Shown here piece by piece: positions 16,454-26,390 of a stretch of 64,000 nt of DNA. The DNA comes from CBDEGU01 sp965238045 (lineage in GTDB: Bacteria; Acidobacteriota; Terriglobia; Bryobacterales; UBA6623). The notes below the pieces were generated by a model that saw nothing but the letters and a program-made list of their open reading frames with translations, had not been told where the DNA came from and searched no databases. Every line of letters begins with the position of its first letter. Position 1 is the stretch's first letter. The position numbers and the translations under genes were made by a program. Location of the stretch: NCBI GenBank assembly GCA_965238045.1, contig CBDEGU010000012.1, positions 930,001-994,000 of the forward strand. Direction: 5' to 3'.

Positions 16454-17844
16454 TCTTCCTGGCTCTGTTGCTGACCTGTCTGATCGGATGGCGTCTGCTG
16501 CCTCGGCGATGGGAACTCGGCCTGCCGGCGCTGCTGAGCCTGTCGTTCGGTCTGGGCTCGGCGGCGATATCGGTGGAGATGTTTCTGCTGGATCTGGCAG
16601 GCGCGGGCTGGAGTCGCCTGGTCGTTCTCGGACCGTGGACAGCATTCCTAGGCTGGTCGTTCTGGCGATTCGGCCCGCGACTCCCCCGGCTGGCGTGGCC
16701 CGCTGAACTGAACCTCGCCAAAGCCGCGGCCTGTCTGCTGATCGCCGCCCCGGCCGCGGTCTGGCTGCCCTACGAGCGTCTGATGCCGCTGACCGGCTGG
16801 GATGCCTGGGCAATCTGGCTGCTCAAGGCCAAGGCGTTCTATCTCGACGGCGGCATCGGCCCGCTGCTCGACCGCGGCGGTGAGTTCGTCTCGCAGCCCG
16901 GTTACCCGCTGCTCGTGCCGCTGTACACAACCTTCCTCTACGTGCTCAACGGGGGAGTAGCCGATCAAGCGGCAAAAGTATTCTCCCCCTGTTTCTATCT
17001 GGCGACGCTGGGCGTGTTTCATCATTTTGCTCGCCGGCGGCTTGACGCTTCGCGGGCGCTCGTTCTTACCGCCATGCTGGCGTCAGTGCCGATGCTGGGC
17101 CATGCGGCGTTTGAATTCGCCGGATACGCGGACGTGACGCTGGCCTTCTATTTTCTTGCAGCCGCTGGGTTTCTCGAGCAGTGGTTTCGCGAAAACGAAG
17201 CCAGCCTGCTCGGCGCCGCTTCCATCGCCGCCACCGCCGCCGCTTGGACGAAGAACGAAGGGCAGTTCTTCCTGCTTGCGATCCTCCTATTGGCGGCCTG
17301 GAAGCTGGCCCGCGGCCGCGCTGGAGCACGGGACTGGCTGTGGCTATCCGCGCCCCCCGCCGCCGTGCTGCTGCCCTGGTGGCTCGTTCGCCAGGCGCAT
17401 GGAGTGGAAGCGGCGGGCTTCATTCCGGGAATCGATTTTAACGCCGCGCTGTTCGCGACGGCGTTGCGCCATTTGCTCTCTCTGGCCACCGACCCCTGGG
17501 CGTTCAGTCTAACGTTCTATCTTTTCGCCGGCGGCGTCATCGGGGCGCTGATCCTGGGATGCCGAAAACCCTCTCGCATTCTTCACCTTCTGGTGGCATG
17601 GCAATTCCTGGGGGCTCTGCTCGCCTACGCCACCGGACGCAACGAGATCCAGTGGTGGCTGGGAACCTCCGCCGGCCGCATTCTGGCCCAGATCACGCCG
17701 CTGGCTCTGCTCTCGGCGGCGGTGGTGTTCTCGGAATGGGGCGAGAGATACGGCCAGGAGCAGGCGCCCGCCGCCCCAGAGGCAACCGCCAAAGCCCCGT
17801 CCCGAACCAAGCGCCGTTCCCGGCGCACTACCAACCGGGCCTAG
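16450..17844 (+). CDS. Multi-pass membrane protein, GT-C/PMT-like glycosyltransferase
   Basis: 464 residues with about ten hydrophobic segments. The loop after the first helices has GWDAWAIWLLKAKAFYLDGG and PGYPLLVPLYTTFLYVLNG, typical of the lipid-linked-sugar GT-C (ArnT/PMT-like) group. KNEGQFF lies in a later loop. The C-terminus is a basic tail (SRTKRRSRRTT). It overlaps the upstream membrane-anchored protein by four bases, forming a two-gene unit. It could decorate lipid or surface polymers; donor and acceptor cannot be told. Confidence 0.75.
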   Translation: MIFLALLLTCLIGWRLLPRRWELGLPALLSLSFGLGSAAISVEMFLLDLAGAGWSRLVVLGPWTAFLGWSFWRFGPRLPRLAWPAELNLAKAAACLLIAAPAAVWLPYERLMPLTGWDAWAIWLLKAKAFYLDGGIGPLLDRGGEFVSQPGYPLLVPLYTTFLYVLNGGVADQAAKVFSPCFYLATLGVFHHFARRRLDASRALVLTAMLASVPMLGHAAFEFAGYADVTLAFYFLAAAGFLEQWFRENEASLLGAASIAATAAAWTKNEGQFFLLAILLLAAWKLARGRAGARDWLWLSAPPAAVLLPWWLVRQAHGVEAAGFIPGIDFNAALFATALRHLLSLATDPWAFSLTFYLFAGGVIGALILGCRKPSRILHLLVAWQFLGALLAYATGRNEIQWWLGTSAGRILAQITPLALLSAAVVFSEWGERYGQEQAPAAPEATAKAPSRTKRRSRRTTNRA

Positions 17845-17943
17845 GAGTCAACGGATGCTGGTGGGAGAATCTCAGCGGGTTGACCGTCCGGCACTGCCGG
17901 TCTAGAGTAAAAGACGAGAAGAGGGAAGCACTCCGGAAACCGA

Positions 17944-18867
17944 TTGCACAATCACGCGCATCATCACGCCACGGCAAGAAAGCTGCAGCTTTCCTTGTGG
18001 GTCACGATCGTCTTCATCGTGATCGAATTCGCGGCGGGCATCAGGGCGCAGAGTCTGGCTCTGCTCTCCGACGCCGGACACAACTTCACCGACGCACTCG
18101 CTCTGGGCCTGGCCTGGTTCGCCCTCTACCTGCAGTCCAAGCCGCCCAGCGACACCAAGACATTTGGCTATCACCGGGCGGGCGTGCTTTCGGCCTTCGT
18201 CAATGCGATGACTTTGGTCGGGCTGGCGCTGCTGATCTTTTACGAAAGTTATGAACGGTTCCAGAGCCCCCGCGTGGTTCAGCAAGACGTGATGATCGTC
18301 ATCGCCGCCGCGGGTTTGGTAGTGAATTTGATTGTCATGTGGGCGCTGCACGCCGACAGCCGCGACGATATCAATATCCGCGGCGCCTTCATGCACATGC
18401 TCGGCGATGCGCTCTCTTCGGTGGGCATCATCATTGGCGGTTTCGCCATCGCGATGACCGGACTGCTATGGATCGACCCTCTGCTGTCGGTCCTCATCGC
18501 CGTGCTGATTCTCTGGAGCGGCTGGGGCATCATCCGCGAGTCGATGGATATCCTGCTGGAGGCCCTGCCTCGCGGCATGAAGCACAACGAAGTGTGCGAA
18601 GCCTTGCGCGGGATCGAAGGCGTAGTCGACGTTCACGACCTGCACATTTGGAGCCTGTCGTCGAGTTCCCATGCTCTGGCATGCCACGCTGTGATCGCCG
18701 ACATCCCGCCGTCGGTCAGCGATGGGATTTTGCGCGAGATCAACTCCGTGCTGGTCGCGCGGTTCAATATTCGGCATAGCACCGTCCAGTTCGAGCACAA
18801 CGAGTGCGAGCACGCCGAAAGCATCTGCTCGAACCATGACGTCATGGCCGGACAACATCGCGGCTGA
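17944..18867 (+). CDS. Cation diffusion facilitator (zinc/cobalt efflux, CzcD-like)
   Basis: Inner-membrane metal/proton antiporter. It starts with TTG at 17944 and a His-rich stretch (HNHAHHH). Six membrane segments follow, with the transport-site motifs LLSDAGHNFTDAL in helix 2 and AFMHMLGDALSSVG in helix 5. The C-terminal cytoplasmic domain (VHDLHIWSLSSSSHALACHAV) and a Cys/His tail (HNECEHAESICSNHD) can bind metal. The length of 307 is standard. No regulator lies next to it. Confidence 0.92.
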   Translation: MHNHAHHHATARKLQLSLWVTIVFIVIEFAAGIRAQSLALLSDAGHNFTDALALGLAWFALYLQSKPPSDTKTFGYHRAGVLSAFVNAMTLVGLALLIFYESYERFQSPRVVQQDVMIVIAAAGLVVNLIVMWALHADSRDDINIRGAFMHMLGDALSSVGIIIGGFAIAMTGLLWIDPLLSVLIAVLILWSGWGIIRESMDILLEALPRGMKHNEVCEALRGIEGVVDVHDLHIWSLSSSSHALACHAVIADIPPSVSDGILREINSVLVARFNIRHSTVQFEHNECEHAESICSNHDVMAGQHRG

Positions 18868-18994
18868 GACCGCCAGAGGGATCCCCCGGACCGGTCCCGC
18901 TGGAAACTCGGTTACAGAATACAAGTGAAGATCGCACCCGCCCTCGTCGCGCCTCGCTTTGGGCCCCGCGACGCTCGCAACGCGCCCGGCCCGA

Positions 18995-19015
18995 CTTCTA
19001 CCACGGGCTGCTAAG
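18995..19015 (+). repeat. Short intergenic repeat, copy 2
   Basis: Matches the stretch at 15897-15916. It overlaps the stop codon region of infA on the opposite strand. Confidence 0.45.
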
Positions 19016-19232
19016 AGCGGAAGCGATAGGTGATCCGCCCGCGCGTCAGATCATAGGGAGAAAGTTCCACCGTTACGCGGTCGCCGGTCAGGATGCGGAT
19101 GCGATGCTTGCGCAGCTTCCCGGCGATCTGCGCTAGCACGATGTGTTTGTCGTCGAGCCGCACTTCGAAGGTGCCACCTGGATGCTTTTCCACGATGATC
19201 CCCTGGACTTCAATTCCTTCTTCTTTGACCAT
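19011..19232 (-). CDS. infA: Translation initiation factor IF-1
   Basis: 73-residue OB-fold protein that binds the ribosomal A site during initiation. The start (VKEEGIEVQGIIVEKHPGG) and the family signature (IRILTGDRVTVELSPYDLTRGRITYRF) are unmistakable. A strong AGGAGG ribosome site lies before the ATG, and a TACAAT hexamer at about 19252-19257 on the minus strand could be its -10. It stands alone, not in a ribosomal-protein operon. Confidence 0.97.
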   Translation of the reverse strand: MVKEEGIEVQGIIVEKHPGGTFEVRLDDKHIVLAQIAGKLRKHRIRILTGDRVTVELSPYDLTRGRITYRFRS

Positions 19233-19429
19233 TCCCCTCCTTGAGTCTTATCTATTGTAGTCTGAATGTCATCTCGATAGCGATGCGGCCATGTTCTGCC
19301 ACCCCCGAATCCGAGACGAAGAGAGACCGCGGCTGGCGCAAGCATCCTGCTCTGACCGGCGTAGTACAATCAACCCATTCCAGCGAACGATATCATTCAT
19401 CCCCCAAAGGGTTTTGGAGTCATCCTCTC

Positions 19430-20267
19430 ATGAGTACTATATCCCTGCTCTTGTTCCTGTGCTTGCTGGCAGTGCCCGGCGGTAAGGCGCAGTTGCCTGC
19501 CTCAAGCGAGGGCCCGATTTCGATGGGGCACCATCACCTCAACGTCAGCGATGTCGCCGAGCAGCGGCGATTCTGGGTGGATGTCATGGGCGCCGAAGCC
19601 GGCCGGCTTGGCTCCACGATCTATATTCGGCTTCCCAACGCCTTCATTTTTCTTCGCCAACGGGAGTCTTCCGGCGGCTCCAAAGGCAGCAGTGTGAATC
19701 ACATCGGGATCCAGTTTCCCGACGTGCCAGCCATGGTGGCCAAAGTCAGAGCCGCCGGAATTCCAGTGGTGACGCGGGCCGAGATCAGCCGGAATCGCGC
19801 AAAGGGAGATATTTTCTTCAGCCCTTCGCAAAAACGCTATTTCGCCTTCATCATGGCGCCGGACAATCTAAAGATCGAGATGTTCGAAAACCGGGCGCTC
19901 AAAACGCCCCTGGCGAATCACCACATTCATTTCGCCAGCCACCAGGTTCCCGAGATGCTGGCCTGGTACGTGAAGATGTTCCATGCGGTTCCCAAGCGCC
20001 GGGGACCGTTTGAAGCCGCCGACTTGCCCGGAGTGAATCTTACCTACTCCCCGGCTCCGTCCGCGCCAGTGGGAACCAAAGGCCGCGTGCTCGATCATAT
20101 CGGCTTCGAGGTGAAGGGGCTGGAGGCGTTCTGCCAAAAACTGGAAGCCCAAGGCGTGAAGTTCGACCGGCCCTACCAGGAGATTCCCAAGCTGGGACTC
20201 AAGCGCTTTCTTGACCGATCCGTGGGGCACCTATATCGAGCTGACCGAGGGCCTCGATAAGCTGTAG
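19430..20267 (+). CDS. Exported VOC/glyoxalase-fold protein, frameshifted near its 3' end
   Basis: The ATG at 19430 gives a signal peptide (STISLLLFLCLLAVPGGKA). Two vicinal-oxygen-chelate modules follow, one beginning GHHHLNVSDVAEQRRFW and one ANHHIHFASHQVPEMLAWY, with His and Glu metal-ligand candidates. In the open frame translation ends at 20260 with non-family residues (DRSVGHLYRADRGPR). One base away, about 20205-20215, the frame reads LTDPWGTYIELTEGLDKL and stops at 20267, which is the classic end of this fold. I annotate the restored end. A sequencing error or a real late frameshift are both possible. Confidence 0.8.
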
Positions 20268-20318
20268 CCCAGTGCTGCGATTCCGGCGCTGCCATTCTGT
20301 TGCTACAATTCTTACGCC

Positions 20319-21377
20319 ATGGCGGACACGGAAACGGAACCCTTCACCCGGCGCGGGTTTCTCGCTGCCTCGGCGGCCGGCGCTCTTCAAGCCGCTCCGG
20401 GTGACGGCAAGATTCGCACCGCCATCTACGGAATCGGGCACGCCCATGCGCGCGGCAAGGTCCAGACCATCCGCGAGATGGAGTCTTACGATCTGGTTGG
20501 GATCTGTGAGCCAGACACGAGCGTACCGCGGGACCATGACGTCTATCGCGGCATCAGATGGCTATCGGAAGCGCAAATTCTCGAAGACCCCTCGATCGAG
20601 CTGATCGTGGTTGAATCCGCCGTCCAGCACAATCTTGACTATGCCGGCCGCGCGGTGGCCGCCAATAAGTGGGTCCATCTCGATAAACCGCCTGGCATCG
20701 ATCTCGGCGGCTTGCGGAAACTTTTCGCCGAAGCCGAACAACGCGGCAAGATCGTCCAGATGGGCTACCAGTGGCGATATCATCCAGCCATCGCGGCCAC
20801 CATCGAGGCAGCGCGCGAGGACTGGCTGGGCGACATCTACATGGTCCGGGCAACGATCAACAAGCCGATTTCTCCTGCGACGCGGAAGGAGCTGGCGGCG
20901 TTCCCCGGCGGCATGATGTTCGAACTCGGCTGTCACATGATCGACCGCATCGTAGGCCTTCTCGGCAAGCCGATGACCATTACCAGTTGGATGCGCCATG
21001 ACGCCCCCATTGACGACGCCCTTGAGGACAACACCCTCGCCGTCTTCGAATTTGAACATGCCATGGCCGAAGTCTACATCGCCGCTCAGCAACCCCATGG
21101 CGGCGACTACCGCACCTTCGAGATTCTCGGCACGAGGGGTACGGCGACGGCCCGTCCGTTTTCACCGCATCGTTTGCAGGTCGATCTCCAGCAGCCTGCC
21201 GGGCCTTACAAGGCGGGCCTCCAGACGATCGAAATGGCCGCGCCGCCGGGGCCTCCCTTTGCCGGCGATTTCGCCGAGCTGGCGCGAGTGATCCGCCACG
21301 GAGAGGAGCCATCCCACTCGGCCGGGCATGATTTGACGACCCATGAAGTTCTGTTGAAAGTCTGCCGGGTGATCTAA
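20319..21377 (+). CDS. Gfo/Idh/MocA family oxidoreductase
   Basis: NAD(P)-dependent sugar or inositol-type oxidoreductase, probably exported: the start has RRGFLAASAAGAL. The Rossmann entry is IYGIGHAHARG. The catalytic lysine region reads HLDKPPG in place of the usual EKP, and the second motif is FELGCHMIDR. C-terminal residues fit the GFO_IDH_MocA_C fold. It sits 90 bases before a second member of the same family, suggesting a shared pathway or operon for sugar derivatives. A TACAAT hexamer lies about 15 bases before the ATG. Confidence 0.88.
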   Translation: MADTETEPFTRRGFLAASAAGALQAAPGDGKIRTAIYGIGHAHARGKVQTIREMESYDLVGICEPDTSVPRDHDVYRGIRWLSEAQILEDPSIELIVVESAVQHNLDYAGRAVAANKWVHLDKPPGIDLGGLRKLFAEAEQRGKIVQMGYQWRYHPAIAATIEAAREDWLGDIYMVRATINKPISPATRKELAAFPGGMMFELGCHMIDRIVGLLGKPMTITSWMRHDAPIDDALEDNTLAVFEFEHAMAEVYIAAQQPHGGDYRTFEILGTRGTATARPFSPHRLQVDLQQPAGPYKAGLQTIEMAAPPGPPFAGDFAELARVIRHGEEPSHSAGHDLTTHEVLLKVCRVI

Positions 21378-21467
21378 CGCGCTCGGCGAGCCCGGCGAGT
21401 CCGGCGCAGGCCATGCTTGATACCAGCAGCGGCAACCAGCACTGACGGCACGGAAAGGAGCAGCACA

Positions 21468-22643
21468 ATGAATCGGCGAATCTTCTTGATGGCAAGCAGT
21501 GTCTCGGCGATGGCCGCCAGCCCGGCCGAACGTATCGTCGCGGGCCTGATCGGCAGCGGAGGCCGCGGCCGCACCGTCATGGGGCGCTTCCAGCGGCATG
21601 ACGATATCGAAATCGCCGGCGTATGCGATGTCTATGAACCAAATCTCGAAAAGGGCCTCTCCGCCGCCGGCGCGGGAGCGAAGGCCTATCGCAACTACAA
21701 GCAGTTGCTCGCGAACAAAGATATCAACGTCGTCATCATCGCCTCTCCCGAGCACTGGCATCACCGCATGCTGCTCGACGCCATCGCGGCCGGCAAGGAT
21801 GTCTATATCGAAAAGCCCCTCTGCCACACGCCCGAAGAAGGGGCCGAGATGGTGCGGGCGGTTAAGAACTCGGATCGCATCGTTCAGGTCGGCATGCAGC
21901 GCCGCAGCTACGGACTCTATCACCAGGCCCGTGACATTCGGCGGGACGGGAAATTAGGCACGGTCCGCATGGTGCGCACCTACTGGCTCAACAACGGCCT
22001 GACGCCCCGCAACCGGCGGCTCGAAGGCCCGCTCGATTGGGAGCAATGGCAGGGCCCCGCGAAAAAACGCGTATCCAAAGACCCGCTGATCTTTTTCAAC
22101 TGGCGTCACTTCAGCGACTACGCCGGCGGCATCGTCATCGACCAGGGTGCTCACATCTTCGACTCGATTCACATGATCATGGGTGCCGGCTACCCGGTCG
22201 CGGTCAATGCTTCGGCTTGCAAGGGACACGTAGCGGGTTTCGACCGGCCCGAATCGGTCGTAGTCGTCGCCGAATATCCTGAGGACTTCTTGGCCGTGTT
22301 CACGATCAACTACGCGGCCATGCGCTACCCCGGCAAGGAGGACCAGTTGAACGCCTACGACGGTGACCTGGCTCGTATGGATATTGGCCGCGAGTTTCTC
22401 CGCCTCTACCCCAAGGACTCACCCGGCACCGCCGTGATCGACGAAGTCCAGCCGGGAGGCTTCAGCCAGGCCACGACCGATCATGTGAACAACTTCATTG
22501 AGTCGGTTCGCTTGCGACAAACGCCGGCCGCTCCGATCGACGTGGGGTTCCAGGCCGCGCTTGTTCTTCAGCTCGCCAACCTGTCGATCGAGCGCGGCCG
22601 TCGCGTGGTTTGGAATCGCGGGAAGATGATCGCCGAGGTTTGA
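21468..22643 (+). CDS. Gfo/Idh/MocA family oxidoreductase (second, exported)
   Basis: 391 residues. The ATG at 21468 follows an AAAGGAG ribosome site. The start MNRRIFLMASS is a short export-like signal. Motifs are AGLIGSGGRGR (cofactor), YIEKPLCHTPEEG (catalytic Lys) and VIDQGAHIFDSIH (the Gly-x-His-x-x-Asp motif). This subtype (GRGxTVMGRF, RNRRLEGPLDWEQWQGPA) is amplified in acidobacteria and planctomycetes and is thought to act on sugars. It follows the gene at 20319 on the same strand. Confidence 0.92.
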   Translation: MNRRIFLMASSVSAMAASPAERIVAGLIGSGGRGRTVMGRFQRHDDIEIAGVCDVYEPNLEKGLSAAGAGAKAYRNYKQLLANKDINVVIIASPEHWHHRMLLDAIAAGKDVYIEKPLCHTPEEGAEMVRAVKNSDRIVQVGMQRRSYGLYHQARDIRRDGKLGTVRMVRTYWLNNGLTPRNRRLEGPLDWEQWQGPAKKRVSKDPLIFFNWRHFSDYAGGIVIDQGAHIFDSIHMIMGAGYPVAVNASACKGHVAGFDRPESVVVVAEYPEDFLAVFTINYAAMRYPGKEDQLNAYDGDLARMDIGREFLRLYPKDSPGTAVIDEVQPGGFSQATTDHVNNFIESVRLRQTPAAPIDVGFQAALVLQLANLSIERGRRVVWNRGKMIAEV

Positions 22644-22810
22644 GAGCCAAGCCGGGCCTCCGTCGCCGCGTCGAACGGGGCGGGCTCGGGTCACGGCGCG
22701 GACCGATCCATCCCGGCAGCCGTCCGCGCCCAGACCACCCTGCAACCCGCCCCGGCCCCATGGCTGGCCGGCGTTCCGGCCACCGGCGGAACCGGGTCTA
22801 CAATGAGGAC

Positions 22811-24223
22811 GTGCTGCGGACCGTCGAGCGAACGATCGCCAGATACGGCATGTTCCGGCCCGGGGAGCGTGTCGCGGTAGCCGTCTCCGGCGGCCCGGAC
22901 TCGGTCGCTTTACTGTATGCGCTCCGGCAGCTGGCTCCGGCGCTCGAAATCAGCCTAAGCATGGCGCACGTGAATCACCAGCTTCGGGGAGCCGAATCCG
23001 CCGAGGACGAGCGTTTTGTGGCCGAGCTGGCGGCCCGGCTGGGCCTGAGGCTTCACCAGACCAGCGTGGACACCGCCGCCGAAGCCCGCCGTCGGCGAGA
23101 GAACCTCGAGCAGGTAGGACGGAAGACGCGATATCAGTGGTTTACCCAATTGCGAGAAAACGGCTTTACCGACAAGATTGCAGTGGGTCATACCCGCTCA
23201 GACCAAGCCGCGACCGTTCTTTTTAGGCTCTTGCGAGGTTCAGGAAATAGCGGACTCGCTGGGATTCGGCCGGTGCTGAAATCTGGCGTCGTCAGGCCGC
23301 TGATCGGCGTCGGCCGGGAAGAGGTGCTGCGATATCTTCGTTCCGGCGGACAACCATGGCGCGAGGACTCTAGCAACCAGAACACCGAGTTCGACCGCAA
23401 CCGGATCCGAGTCAAGCTCATGCCGCTGCTGGAAAAAGAGTGGAATCCGAACATCGAGGCCACACTGGCTAGAATGGCCGATTGCGCCTTGGCGGAGGAG
23501 GAGTACTGGGAATCGGCGATCGAGCCGTTGCGGGAGCGGCGCATCGAGCAGGGCCCGGACGGAGTTTATCTTCGGGCCAGCGAGTGGAAAGATCTGGACG
23601 TGGCGAGTCAGCGCCGGCTGTTGCGGTCGGCGGTTGGCGAGGCCCGAGGTAACCTGCTGGGCATTGATTTCGCCCATCTGGAAGCGCTGCGAGAGTTGGT
23701 GTGTTCCGGCAGGCGCAGCGGCACGGCCGCTCTGCCAGGTCTCCAGGCCGTGCGGTCGTTTGATCGGGTCCGGTTGGAAAGGCCCGATGCGGTGCATCAG
23801 CGAGTGAAAGCTGAATACTGCTTCGATGTGGCGCCCCCTGGAGAGGTGCCCGTTCCTGGAAGCGGGACCGTCTTGGTGTTGAAACTGCTCCGGCGGGCCG
23901 ATCTGAAGTATGAGTATAATGGAGAGTTAGGTACAGTTCTTGACTGGCGGGCCATCGGAACGCCTTTGCGGCTGCGCAATTGGCGGCCGGGCGACCGCTA
24001 CTGCCCCTCGGGACGCACTGGAACGAAGAAGCTTAAGAAGTTGTTCCAGGAATCGGAAACCGAGGTCTGGAGGCGGGCGGGCTGGCCGGTGGTCACGGCT
24101 TCGCTCGGGGGTGCGGAGCGCGAAACGATCGTCTGGACACGCAAGTTTGGTCCCGCGAAAGGTTTTCAGGCACGCGAAGACAGCGATCCCGTTCTCCACA
24201 TTTCGGAGGTAGAACGTTTTTGA
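22811..24223 (+). CDS. tilS: tRNA(Ile)-lysidine synthetase
   Basis: Modifies C34 of the CAU-anticodon isoleucine tRNA to lysidine with ATP and lysine. The PP-loop SGGPDS lies at residues 26-31 from the GTG at 22811. It is followed by MAHVNHQLRG, GHTRSDQAATVLFRLLRGSG and a TilS C-terminal domain (RNWRPGDRYCP, GTKKLKKLFQE). I chose GTG 22811, with GAGG just before it, because residues before it are low-complexity and unlike the family. An ATG at 22760 is the alternative. Its place directly before ftsH is conserved in many bacteria. Confidence 0.93.
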   Translation: MLRTVERTIARYGMFRPGERVAVAVSGGPDSVALLYALRQLAPALEISLSMAHVNHQLRGAESAEDERFVAELAARLGLRLHQTSVDTAAEARRRRENLEQVGRKTRYQWFTQLRENGFTDKIAVGHTRSDQAATVLFRLLRGSGNSGLAGIRPVLKSGVVRPLIGVGREEVLRYLRSGGQPWREDSSNQNTEFDRNRIRVKLMPLLEKEWNPNIEATLARMADCALAEEEYWESAIEPLRERRIEQGPDGVYLRASEWKDLDVASQRRLLRSAVGEARGNLLGIDFAHLEALRELVCSGRRSGTAALPGLQAVRSFDRVRLERPDAVHQRVKAEYCFDVAPPGEVPVPGSGTVLVLKLLRRADLKYEYNGELGTVLDWRAIGTPLRLRNWRPGDRYCPSGRTGTKKLKKLFQESETEVWRRAGWPVVTASLGGAERETIVWTRKFGPAKGFQAREDSDPVLHISEVERF

Positions 24224-24298
24224 GAACGATTTGCCCGTTACAGGCGTCTATAGTTCTAGCAGCCGGCGAAGCGATGGGAGTCGGGAGGAATCGGTAAC

Positions 24299-26215
24299 GT
24301 GAATTCGACAGTCAAGACCGCGATATTCTGGGTCATCATGTTATGTTCGGCGATTTTCCTTTGGAAAGTCGTTCAGACCGATGGCGCCGTTCGCGAAAGG
24401 CAAGTCAGCTACTCGGAATTCCGGCAGGACGTCAAGAACGGCAAGGTCGACAAGGTCACCATCTCCGACCACAATCATGTAACGGCTGAACTCATCGGCG
24501 GCGACAAGATCAAGACCACCATACCGTCGGACTATCCCGGGATCATCGAACTTCTTGAAGACAGCGGAGCCACGATCGAGGTCGAGGACAGCAGCACGCC
24601 TACTTGGTTCGCCGTGCTGATCAACATGTCGCCGTTCATTCTGCTGTTTGGTTTCTGGATCTTCATGATGCGCCAGATGCAGGCTGGCGGAAACAAAGCG
24701 CTGAGCTTCGGTAAGAGCCGGGCGCGATTGCTGACAAGCCAGCAGAAGAAAATTACCTTCAAGGACGTGGCGGGCGTCGAAGAGGCCAAGGAGGAACTCC
24801 AAGAGATTATCGAGTTTCTCCGTGAACCGCAGAAATTTCAACGGCTGGGCGGCAGGATTCCGAAAGGCGTTCTGCTGGTCGGCCCTCCCGGGACGGGTAA
24901 GACCCTGCTGGCTCGGGCGATCGCCGGCGAGGCGAGCGTACCGTTCTTCTCGATTTCAGGATCCGACTTCGTGGAGATGTTTGTCGGCGTCGGCGCGAGC
25001 CGGGTCCGCGACCTCTTCGAGCAGGGAAAGAAAAACGCTCCCTGCATCGTCTTCGTGGATGAAATCGACGCGGTCGGCCGCCACCGCGGCGCGGGTTTGG
25101 GCGGAGGCCATGACGAGCGCGAGCAGACGCTGAATCAGTTGCTGATCGAAATGGACGGCTTCGATTCCAATGAAGGCGTCATCTTGATCGCGGCGACCAA
25201 CCGTCCCGATGTTCTCGACCCGGCGCTGTTGCGGCCGGGCCGCTTTGACCGGCGGGTGATAGTGAACCACCCCGATGTGAAGGGACGCGAGGGCATCCTG
25301 CGGGTGCATACGCGCAAGGTGCCGCTGGCCAAGGATGTGGAACTGACGGTTGTGGCTCGGGGAACACCCGGGCTTACCGGCGCGGACCTGGCCAATCTGG
25401 TGAACGAGGCCGCCCTGTTCGCGGCTCGTCAAGACCGCAAAGTCGTCACGATGGCCGATTTCGAGCTCTCGAAAGACAAAGTGCTGATGGGCACCGAGCG
25501 GCGCTCCCTGATACTTACCGACGAAGAAAAGCGCACCACCGCCTATCACGAAGCCGGACACGCTCTGGTGGCCGCCCTCGCCAGCAACGCCGATCCGGTG
25601 CACAAGGTCACTATCATCCCGCGCGGCAGCGCGCTCGGCGTGACCATGCAGCTGCCGCTGGTCGACAAGCACACCTATAAGAAGGAATTTCTCAAGGACC
25701 GGCTGATGATTCTAATGGGCGGCCGGATCGCCGAGGAGTTGTTCCTTGACTTCATGACCACTGGCTCGGGAAACGACATCGAACAAGCCACCAGCATGGC
25801 GCGGAAAATGGTCTGCGAATGGGGCATGAGTGGGATGGGGCCGCTCACCTTCGGTAAGAAAGAGGAGCAGATTTTCCTAGGACGCGAAATCTCCCAGCAC
25901 CGCGACTACAGCGAAGCGACAGCCATCCAGATCGACGCCGAAGTCAGTAGTCTGGTGAAAGGCGCCTACGACCAAGCCAAGAAGTGTATTACCGATAATT
26001 CCGACGCCCTGGTGCGTATCGCCGAGGCTCTCCTCGAGCGCGAAGTACTCACCGGTGATGAAGTGCAAACTTTGATCGCCGGCGGAGAACTCGCCGAGAT
26101 ACCCCCGTCGCTGAGCCCGGATGACGAAGAGCAAGGCGAGCAGGAAGTATTGAGGCCGGAACCGCCCAACCGGGTGCCTGGCCTCTCCGAAGGCGACGCG
26201 CCGTCACCGGCGTAG
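24299..26215 (+). CDS. ftsH: ATP-dependent zinc metalloprotease FtsH
   Basis: Membrane-bound AAA+ protease for quality control of membrane and regulatory proteins. Two N-terminal helices (about 8-23 and 103-123) flank a periplasmic domain. Walker A is GPPGTGKT at 195-202, Walker B FVDEIDAVG at about 252, and the second region of homology ATNRPDVLDPALLRPGRFDR starts at about 299. The zinc site HEAGH is at 417-421. The acidic, Pro-rich C-terminal tail is usual. It starts with GTG at 24299 and is 75 bases after tilS, probably the same transcript. Confidence 0.97.
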   Translation: MNSTVKTAIFWVIMLCSAIFLWKVVQTDGAVRERQVSYSEFRQDVKNGKVDKVTISDHNHVTAELIGGDKIKTTIPSDYPGIIELLEDSGATIEVEDSSTPTWFAVLINMSPFILLFGFWIFMMRQMQAGGNKALSFGKSRARLLTSQQKKITFKDVAGVEEAKEELQEIIEFLREPQKFQRLGGRIPKGVLLVGPPGTGKTLLARAIAGEASVPFFSISGSDFVEMFVGVGASRVRDLFEQGKKNAPCIVFVDEIDAVGRHRGAGLGGGHDEREQTLNQLLIEMDGFDSNEGVILIAATNRPDVLDPALLRPGRFDRRVIVNHPDVKGREGILRVHTRKVPLAKDVELTVVARGTPGLTGADLANLVNEAALFAARQDRKVVTMADFELSKDKVLMGTERRSLILTDEEKRTTAYHEAGHALVAALASNADPVHKVTIIPRGSALGVTMQLPLVDKHTYKKEFLKDRLMILMGGRIAEELFLDFMTTGSGNDIEQATSMARKMVCEWGMSGMGPLTFGKKEEQIFLGREISQHRDYSEATAIQIDAEVSSLVKGAYDQAKKCITDNSDALVRIAEALLEREVLTGDEVQTLIAGGELAEIPPSLSPDDEEQGEQEVLRPEPPNRVPGLSEGDAPSPA

Positions 26216-26390
26216 GACCCGCCCCGCAGTCGCCTCAGAGCCCCCCCGAAACGAGTCCATGACCTGCCCTTGTCGGCGACGGCAAGGCGCCCGACTCGGT
26301 GCAGCGGACCCAGCGCGAGGTCGCCGTGCCGTCCCGCGACCGTGACGGAGCCGTGCCGCCGCGGGGCCGATTCGCTCGCCGCCGGGTGAA

